This document shows positions 57,015 through 64,000 of a stretch of 64,000 nt of DNA, piece after piece. Position 1 is the stretch's first letter; each line of letters begins with the position of its first letter. The position numbers and the translations under genes were made by a program. The notes under the pieces were generated by a model that worked only from the letters and a program-made list of their open reading frames with translations, was not told where the DNA came from and did no database searches. The stretch is taken from NCBI RefSeq assembly GCF_047675955.1, contig NC_132919.1, forward strand, positions 68,056,816 to 68,120,815, given 5' to 3'. Origin of the DNA: Chlorocebus sabaeus. Taxonomy: Eukaryota > Chordata > Mammalia > Primates > Cercopithecidae.

Positions 57015-57304
57015 CGGCCGGGCGCGGTGGCTCACGCCTGTAATCCCAGCACTTTGGGAAGCCGAGGTGGGTGGATCATGAGGTCAGGAGATCGAGGCCA
57101 TACTGGCTAACACAGTGAAACCCCGACTCTACTAAATATGCAAAAAATAGCCAGGCGTTTTGGCGGGCGCCTATAGTCCCAGCTACTCGGGAGGCTGAGG
57201 CAGGAGAATGGCGTGAACTATGGAGGCAGAGCTTGCAGTGAGCCGAGATTGCGCCCCTGCAGTCCAGCCTGGGAGACAGAGCCAGACTCCATCTCAAAAG
57301 AGAA
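57015..57304 (+). mobile_element. AluY-like SINE nested in older Alu
   Basis: A forward young Alu with duplication aaagaatga at 57006-57014 and 57305-57313. Confidence 0.94.
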
Positions 57305-57389
57305 AAAGAATGAGACCCCCATCTCTAAAAAAAAATAAAAAATAAAATAAACATGAATAGTATCTATTAATGTAAGTTACTTGGCAATA

Positions 57390-57560
57390 TGGGCAGTGAG
57401 TAAGAGGGTAAAATCTGGTTCTGTCACCAGACTTTGAAGGAGTTACTTAACTTCTCTTTGCCTCCATTTCCTCATCTGCAAAATGGGGACAGTAACAATG
57501 ACTGGTCCTAGGTTTGTTGTGCAGATTAAATGAATACAGTAAGGCACTTCAAGAAGGGGT
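57390..57560 (+). mobile_element. MIR SINE
   Basis: 'aggagttacttaacttctctttgcctccatttcctcatctgcaaaatggggac' is classic MIR core text. Confidence 0.85.
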
Positions 57561-57780
57561 AGTCAGAGTGTTTGCTTCAGTTCCCAGGAGCTGGGAGACC
57601 TCACGTCCTGGTGGAGTCTCTGGCTCTGGCTGCACAGACCTGACTAGCCTGGCCTGGCCACAGTAGCTGGCCCTGAGTAGTGACCTGCTTGCCTGCTGCC
57701 CTCGGAAGCCTCACTTGGCTGACAAACAGGAAGGTGGCAGGGCTGCCTGCGTGCCCCTGCCGCCCCCACAGCCCTGTGTC
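57561..57780. other. Intergenic DNA, unassigned
   Basis: GC-rich DNA with no gene or clear repeat. Confidence 0.4.
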
Positions 57781-58060
57781 TGGCCTCAACTCTCATCTCT
57801 ACTTGAGGCTGCGGTGAACTTGGATGGTGCTACTCTCACCGCAAACCACAGTCCATCACAAATTGCCGTGTGGTGAGTAGCGAGCACATTTATAATTGAT
57901 GAAATCAGGGGGTGAGAGCTCATCGCTGAGATGCTCAGTAAACAAAGCCCTGGTCCTTGGGTGGGGGAGGGGGTGCTTGAGAGTAAACAAGAGGACAGGA
58001 ATGTGGGGGCGCCCAACTGCCCTGGAGAGTACATGAAAGGTCTCACCCACCAGCTTTTGT
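57781..58060. promoter_or_regulatory. Candidate regulatory block with paired RUNX motifs
   Basis: Repeat-free DNA with AACCACA (57844-57850) and an opposed TGTGGT (57869-57874), 18 bases apart, and an A/T-rich core 'tttataattgatgaaatcag' at about 57889. RUNX2 is the master osteoblast regulator, so paired sites within range of SOST are notable, though short motifs occur often by chance. Confidence 0.3.
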
Positions 58061-58136
58061 TTTTATTATTAAATTTATTTTAAAGAGTTTCAATCCTATA
58101 GAAAAGTTGCAAGAATATATAGACTCACGTAGATTC

Positions 58137-58446
58137 TTTTTTTTTTTTTTTTTAGAGACCAGGCCTCAGTCTGTCTCCCTGGCTGGAGGGCAGTGCCTCA
58201 ATCTTAGCTCACCGCAGCCTCGAACTCCTGAGGTCCTCTGATCATCCCACTTCAGCCTCCCAAGAAGCTGGAACCACAGGTGTGCACCACCACGCCCACC
58301 TAATTTTTATCTTTTTTTTTTTTTTTTTAGAGATGGGGTCTCACTATGTTGCCCAGGCTGGTCTCGAACTCCTGGCCTCAAGTGATCCTCCTGTCTCAGC
58401 TTCCCAAAATGTTGGGATTTACAGGTGTGAGTCACTGCACCTGGCC
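58137..58446 (-). mobile_element. Old Alu (AluJ-like)
   Basis: A reverse dimeric Alu with T-runs at both the tail and the mid-linker (about 58311-58329). Confidence 0.9.
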
Positions 58447-58610
58447 TAACAATTATATTCTTCAGTCTTTTCTTATTAGTCTATTCTTAGTCTTCTTATT
58501 CTTCTTAGTCTCATTCTGTTGAACCATTTGTGAGTAAGCTGCAGAGATCATGACCTTCCCCGCTAAATACTTCAAGGACATTTTCTTACATACCTATAAG
58601 AATGACTCAC

Positions 58611-58899
58611 GGCCAGACGCGGTGGCTCATGCCTGTAATCCCAGCACTTTGGGAAGTTGAGGCAGGCAGATCACGAGGTCAAGAGATCGAGACCATCCTG
58701 GCCAACATGTTGAATCCCAGTCTCTACTAAAAGTACAAAAATTAGCTGGGTGTAGTGGCGCACGCCTGTAGTCCCAGCTACTCAGGAGGCTGAAGCAGAG
58801 GAATCGCTTGAACCTGGGTGGCAGAGGTTGCAGTGAGCTGAGATCACGCCATTGCACTCCAGCCTGGCGACAGAGCAAGTCTCTGTCTAAAAAAAAAAA
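58611..58899 (+). mobile_element. Alu SINE
   Basis: A full-length forward Alu with an 11-base A tail. Confidence 0.94.
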
Positions 58900-59439
58900 G
58901 ACATCAGAAAATGTAATAACAGAATACTAATATAAAGTCTATGTTCAAATCTCACCAATTATCCAATACTATCCTTTTTAGCAACTCTTTTTTCCCCATC
59001 AAGCCTAATTAGCCTTTCAATAGTCAAGGTCCCAGGTAATTGTCACCCTTGGTCCCCCATCCCACTGGGGGCTAGAATCCCGCAGTCAGGTAGGAGTGAT
59101 GAAGCTGTGGTCAGGTCAGAAAACAAGGTCAAGCTTAGGATAACAGCTGGAGCCAGATGTAGAATCTGCTAAGTAAGCTCTGGGAGGCCTGGAAGCTGTT
59201 CCCAGGGATGGGAGCCCAGGTGAGCAGGGAGAGAGGCACGGAAGCTCTTACTGGGAGCCCAAGGGAGACAGGAGGCTCTCACACTTCTGTCACAGCAGCC
59301 AAACCCTGGGCATGGACAGGTAGGGAAAGGAGGGATGTTAGGAAGATAGGGAGGAGATCATCAACATTTCAGGCACAGAAGCTGGCAGAAGAGAGACAGC
59401 TTTGTCATCTGTATTATGCTAATTGGTTAGTCTGTATAT
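58900..59439. other. Intergenic DNA, unassigned
   Basis: The first part resembles reverse L1 text ('gttcaaatctcaccaattatcc'). No gene is seen. Confidence 0.4.
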
Positions 59440-60300
59440 TTATTTAACAAATGTCTATTGCTCCCTTACTGTATGCCAAGAACTATTTTAAGTGCTGGGG
59501 ATACAGACCCAGTCCCAGCCTTAAGATGTTTATGTTCTATTGGGAGATGAGATAGTTTGCATTGTTGTGAAAACAGTCATTCCCCACCCGCTCCTGCTCC
59601 CCTTCACAACAGGTGTAAGAGAGTAAACTTGCTCACTCCGCTATTACACTTGGCCATGAGACTTCTTTGGCCACTAGAATGTTAGCGGTGTGTCATGATC
59701 ACCCTTAACTGTGCTGTGAGGTTTGGCTTGGCTTTTAAGTTCCTGCCATTCTCCAAGAGAAGCATGTGCCCCAGGGAGCTGCCTGTCCAAGGAGAATGGA
59801 GAGAGACATGGAGTCCACCCAAACCCAAGCCACAGCCTGGAGCTGCCCTGCTCGGGCTGACACACAGACTCACAAATAAGAAAGATGAGCACTCGTTTGG
59901 AGCCTCTGAGTATCGGGGTGGTTTGTTACACAGCATCATTTCAGCAGTGGCTGACTAAGATGGGTGGAGACAGAATATAAACAAGCCAACTAAGACATGT
60001 GTGATGTCAGGTAGTGATAAGAACAGCAAGACAAAGAAAGCAGGAGGAAAAGTGTGGTGAGTGCTGTTATAGATAGGGCAGCCAGGGGAAGGCCCCTGAT
60101 AAGGGAGCAGAGATCTGAAGGAAGTGGGGAAAGGAGTTATCCAGGGCAGGAATTTCTCAAGGAGGAAACAGCAAGCATGAAGCTCCGCAGGCAGGCACAA
60201 GCTGAGCCCCGGAGCAAGCCTGTGTGGCTAGAGCAGAAGGAGCCAGCGGGGATAGGGTGGGGTGATAGGAGATGGTTCAGAGAGGAGGTTGGGGCCAGAT
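59440..60300. mobile_element. L2-like element split by an LTR-like insertion
   Basis: L2 text ('gtatgccaagaactattttaagtgctggggatacag', 'gatgtttatgttctattggg') breaks at about 59545. It resumes at about 59960 ('gacagaatataaacaagccaac', 'gggcagccaggggaaggcccctgataagg', 'gaaacagcaagcatgaagc'). Confidence 0.65.
59546..59958 (+). mobile_element. MaLR/MLT1-like LTR inside the L2
   Basis: 'tggccatgagacttctttggccactagaatg', 'gggtggtttgttacacagcatcatttcagcagtggctgactaa' matches an old MaLR LTR end. The exact subfamily is not certain. Confidence 0.55.
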
Positions 60301-60880
60301 CCAGTGGGAAGGACTTGGACATATATCTATACCATCTCGTATAACTTGTTCCTAGCTGTCTGATGAAAGAGCGGACATGCAGAAAGGGTGCTGGCTGAAC
60401 TCCCTGGTTTGGGATTAGTACTGGCAGTGCCAATGTCGGCCACATTCAAGCCAGTGTTCCAGGGGCCTTCTCTCAGTCTCATGCTCCTGTTTTTCCTTGA
60501 GATTCTCCCCTCTCTTGTCCCCTCCCTATCTTGGCTCTCTACCCACTGCCCCAACACCTCCAGCTCCTCCTCTGCTCCCCCTCTTGCTCCCCTGGACTTT
60601 CCTGGTTCTCAGCCCTCAGCCCCTTTGGCTTTCAAGGTGGGGACCACTCCCACCTCTCCAGCCCTGTTCCGGAGCCCTGGGCATTCTGTCACTAGCTCTC
60701 TGCTTGGTCCTGTCCCCCAGGTGGTCTGTGTTCCTTTCACATTGGACATGCCACAAACGGAGCCCATCACCAGTGGAAGGGCTCTCAGGGACTATCTGAA
60801 ACCTCGGGAGCTTCATAGACCCCTCTACAAAGGGGAGCCAGTGGCCCAGCCAGTGGCTTTATTTTCCTAAGATACTGATT
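60301..60880. other. Pyrimidine-rich intergenic DNA
   Basis: A C/T-rich plus strand (60460-60720) explains the 160-codon open frame at 60388-60870, which is low-complexity Ser/Pro/Leu with no domain. No gene is called. Confidence 0.5.
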
Positions 60881-61145
60881 TCAACATGTCACTCCCCAGC
60901 CTCCTGTCTTGGATGGCAACTCTTCTCTATGGGATGAAAGAACCCTCCTCGGCCTAGCACTGAAGGTCTTCTACCATCTGGTCTCAGCTCACCTTTGCCC
61001 CGGCTCCCACCGCCAGCCAAGCTGGATGCCCTCCCACCCCATGCCTCAAGCACACTCTGCTTCTAGGTCCTTACTCACAGGGCCTTTTGCTCAGTGCGAG
61101 CTCGCTGAGGGCCTACTGTGTGCGGGCGCTTTCCAGGATGCTGGG
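60881..61145. mobile_element. L2 remnant
   Basis: 'caacatgtcactccccagcctcc', 'gcactgaaggtcttctaccatctggtctcagctcacc' and 'tcttactcacagggccttttgc'-type text fit L2. Confidence 0.6.
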
Positions 61146-61724
61146 CACAGAGGGGCAGCTGTCAGACTTACATTCATAGAGCACACTCGGGTGCCTCTGC
61201 TGCACCTCCCTGCACCTCCCCTTCCTTCCCTTCCCTCAAGGCTGGTCACCTATGGCCTCCATGACCAACGTCTCCCTGCTCCTTGGTCACTGGGCAGGTA
61301 AGCACACCTTGCCTTGTGTCTGATTGTTCTTTTAAATGAAGATTTCCATTTTTAACTATAGAAGTGACACATCCTCATTGTGAAAAATATGGAGAATGTG
61401 GAAAAGAAAGAAGCAAAAGAAGTTATATAACCTGGCTAAGAACATAGAGAAGCTTCTCTTAAAAAGAGGTGTCCTCAGCTGCCCGCCTTCCACACGCCTT
61501 CCTCGCAGAGGAGGCAGCCTTGATTCCTGGGTGGGAAATGCCAAAAATGACGGAATCAAAGCCTTTTCTGGAAGCAGGCAGAGATTTCTAGGGGTGGGGA
61601 AAAGAGAACATAGAACTTAAGAAAATTGAGCTCTTGATGGAAAGTGGGGGTGGGGGACATGGAGGGGAGGACCAGAGACCGAGAGGTCTAGGAGAACAGC
61701 TTAAAACCGTGGCCAGAGCCCTGG
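61146..61724. other. Intergenic DNA, unassigned
   Basis: About 61330-61445 resembles old L1 reverse text ('tgacacatcctcattgtgaaaaatatgg'). No gene is seen. Confidence 0.4.
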
Positions 61725-62235
61725 AAAAGGAGCCCGGAGGCCCCAGCTCTTTCCCTACTTACTGGCTGTATCTGTGTGACCTTGAGCGAGTCCCTGGTGT
61801 CTCTGAGATGCAGTATTTTCCCGAGTGAATGGGCATTGCCACACTTCACCTCCTCATGGTGTTGTGGGGACCTTCAAAGCCTAAAGCCCTTTGTAAACGG
61901 TAACGCCTGACACCAATGGGAGAGCCTGTTGCCCTCCCTGGGTAAGCCCCTCATCTGGGTCCTGGTTCCGGTCTGGTACTGAGCCTCTGGAGGACAAGGG
62001 TCACCTTTATTCCAATTTCTCTTCTGCGTGCCCCAGTGCCCACCACTGAGCGCAGTGGGAATACAAACACATTTATTATGCACTCTGCATATGGCTAGAA
62101 GGAACTTTGGAGCTCAGATCCACCCTTTACACAGATGGGGAAAATCAAGGCTCACACCACAAAGTGAGCTTGGTGGTATCTTGACACCTCCAGGTAGTGA
62201 CAAAACCAGGACACAGATTCTGAGGAATGAGCGAG
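61725..62235 (+). mobile_element. MIR forward copy, then MIR reverse copy
   Basis: The forward copy is at 61725-61900 ('cttactggctgtatctgtgtgaccttgagc'). The reverse copy is at about 62060-62230 ('acacagatggggaaaatcaaggctcac', 'gtgacaaaaccaggacacag'). Confidence 0.65.
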
Positions 62236-62499
62236 TGAGAGAATGAAGTGAAATGGGGCAACAGTCAGCATGAGCAAGGGCTGATCTATGGTGGGTCTTA
62301 GCCTTGACTGCGCCCGGTGGCCCCGCAGCACCACCGTCTCTTCAAGGAGCACAGAGGCAGCTCCCCGTGCGGAGCATGGGCACAGACCCCAGGGCCCAGG
62401 CAGGCAGGGGATGTGCCGGTGGTCCTTGCCACGGGCCACCAGGTTTGCCACCCTGCTCCAGGGTCCTGGCCTCTCCCCAGGGTGCAGAACGCCACTCCC
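62236..62499. other. Intergenic DNA upstream of MEF2-motif block
   Basis: GC-rich single-copy DNA. The open frames on both strands here (62152-62601) are not credible genes. Confidence 0.45.
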
Positions 62500-62665
62500 A
62501 GGCACTCTGGCCCCATTTCTTACCAGGCTGCTCTGGGATGGCAGCGTCCCAGCACCGCTATAAATAGCATCTCTCCTGGGCCCCAGACGGCCAGTTGGCA
62601 AACACTATAATTTGCTGAAAAGTTTGGAATGTGTCTAAAAATGAAGAAGGCAAATGAGACCAGTC
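62500..62665. promoter_or_regulatory. Candidate SOST distal osteocyte enhancer (ECR5-like, MEF2 motif)
   Basis: Repeat-free DNA with a perfect MEF2 consensus CTATAAATAG (62558-62567) inside a near-palindromic GCTATAAATAGC, a second MEF2-like CTAAAAATGA (62635-62644), and a TEAD-type GGAATG (about 62627). It lies about 62 kb from the SOST start and 57 kb past its poly(A) signal. In the literature the van Buchem interval contains ECR5, a roughly 250-base MEF2-dependent enhancer of SOST in bone. Position and motif make this my best candidate, but I identify it by inference, not alignment. Confidence 0.45.
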
Positions 62666-63524
62666 ATGAGGGGGAGCAACCAGCGTATCCATTTCAGAGA
62701 AAGGCTGAGCCTCTCTCCTGCCTCTTGCCAACTTCTTTACGAGGGCACTGCAGGCAAAGCTTCAGGGAGGGGGGACAAACGTGAGTCTAGGAAGGAAATA
62801 TTGTCATTTCCAGCATCAGCTGCGCGGCTACCTCTTGTATTGGCCTCACCCCTGACCTTCCTGTCCTAACCAAAGAACGAGAGGAACTGCCACTGCTTAA
62901 CCCTTTATTGGGCTGTGCTAATGAAATTGAAGAGGACATAGTGAGCATGCGAGGACTGTGACAGCCAGAAGGAAACCCCCAAAATAATTTCATTCAATAG
63001 TTTAATCCAAACTCTCCCAGTTTGGAAATGAGGAAGTGACCTGACAAAGGCCAAGCACCAAGTTGAAGCAGAACCAGATTTTGGACGAGGTCCCTGGGCT
63101 CCCAGTTGGGTGCCGGGCATTGGATCCCAGGCCTGCTGTGAGGGCTGGCTCTCTTAGGGAAAGGAGAAGAGTCCCATGGTTCTCCTATCATGCTGAAGGT
63201 GGACACCTGACAAGTCCCTGCAGCTTTCTCCTGTTCTGCTCTGATTCTCATTCCACTCCAAGGAGGCACAGCCACCATTATCCTGGTTTTATGGCTGAAC
63301 AGGCTGAGCTTCAGGGTGGAAACTCATCCTCACCCACAAAGCCAGAGGAAGGCTTGAGTAGAATTCACCACTCTGTCCCCAGACACTCTGGGCTTTTCCC
63401 ACTTTCAGGTAGAACTCACTGCCTCAAAAGCCACCTTTTATTGTTCTTTATCTTCCGGGATTGTGATTTTCCCTGTAGGAAAAATCATGCACAATAGCAA
63501 TAGACTGGGTCTTAAGAATTCTGA
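62666..63524. other. Intergenic DNA with reverse MIR fragments
   Basis: Reverse MIR-like pieces lie at about 62985-63115 ('cagtttggaaatgaggaagtgacctgac') and 63270-63365 ('tatcctggttttatggctgaacagg'). Unassigned DNA lies between; no gene is seen. Confidence 0.45.
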
Positions 63525-63815
63525 GGGCCTGGCGTGGTGGCTCACACCTGTAATCTCAGCACTCTTGGGAGGCCGAGGCAGGTGGATCACCTGAGGTCAG
63601 CAGTTTGAGACCAGCCTGGCCGACATGGTGAAACCCCATCTCTACTCAAAATATAAAAATTAGCCAGGCATGGTGGTGGGAGCCTGTAGTCCCAGCTATC
63701 AGGGATGCTGAGCCAGGAGAATCGTTTGAACCCAGGAGGTGAGGGTGCAGTGAGCCAAGACTGTGCCACTGCACTCCAGCCTGGGCAACAGAGTGAAATT
63801 CTGTCTCAAAAAAAA
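63525..63815 (+). mobile_element. Alu SINE
   Basis: A forward Alu with a short A tail. Confidence 0.94.
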
Positions 63816-63825
63816 CCGAGGCAGA

Positions 63826-63928
63826 GCCACAGATCGAGCAGTCTTACTGTATGATCTTGGGCAAGTGACTTCCCTCCACTAAGCCTGAATTTATCCTTAT
63901 GTAAAACTATAATAAAAATAGAAGCTTC
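63826..63928 (+). mobile_element. MIR fragment
   Basis: 'tgtatgatcttgggcaagtgacttccctcc' and 'tttatccttatgtaaaactataata' fit MIR. Confidence 0.7.
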
Positions 63929-64000
63929 CTTTGGGAGGCCAAAGCGGGCAGATCACGAGGTCAGGGGTTCGAGACCACCCTGGCCAACATGGTGAAACCC
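63929..64000 (+). mobile_element. 5'-truncated Alu running off the window
   Basis: It starts in 'ctttgggaggccaaagcggg' without the usual 5' end and continues past the last base. Confidence 0.9.

Noticed and set aside
60388..60870. 160-codon open frame rich in Ser, Pro and Leu
   Set aside because: Low-complexity translation of C/T-rich DNA near L2 remnants, with no domain.

Overview
This is a vertebrate nuclear locus from an Old World monkey (cercopithecoid-like). The only intact protein gene is SOST (sclerostin) at the left end, on the plus strand. It is split into two coding exons with GT-AG borders and has a TATA-like promoter, a long 3' UTR and a poly(A) signal. The predicted 213-residue protein is near-identical to human sclerostin. 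Compared with the human protein as I remember it, it has Ala16, Ala152, Pro184 and Gly201 where human has Thr, Glu, Thr and Ser. Together with a very young Alu copy at about 9.0 kb of the type I associate with monkeys, this argues for a cercopithecid rather than human or ape.

Layout: 1-361 SOST promoter; 362 to about 5450 the SOST transcription unit; 5.45-37 kb intergenic DNA made of Alu, MIR, L2, L1, MaLR/ERV LTR and hAT fragments separated by single-copy DNA; 37.0-40.57 kb a processed retrocopy of the short NSD3 (WHSC1L1) mRNA, broken by frameshifts, stops and two later Alu insertions; 41.17-41.62 kb a minus-strand processed RPL36A-type pseudogene with clear target-site duplications; 42-64 kb further intergenic DNA with a CpG-rich block at 43.8-44.2 kb, an AT-rich homeodomain-motif block at 52.2-52.5 kb, paired RUNX-type motifs at 57.8 kb and a MEF2-motif block at 62.5-62.66 kb. 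The window ends inside an Alu.

Functional reading: in human, the DNA downstream of SOST (before MEOX1, which is not reached here) contains the interval deleted in van Buchem disease. That interval includes the MEF2-dependent osteocyte enhancer ECR5. The most interesting candidates here are therefore non-coding. The block at about 62.5 kb carries a perfect MEF2 consensus site and lies about 62 kb from the SOST start, which makes it my best candidate for the ECR5 orthologue. This is inference and needs an alignment. I see no operon-like system, CRISPR array, tRNA or rRNA gene, and no credible novel protein gene.
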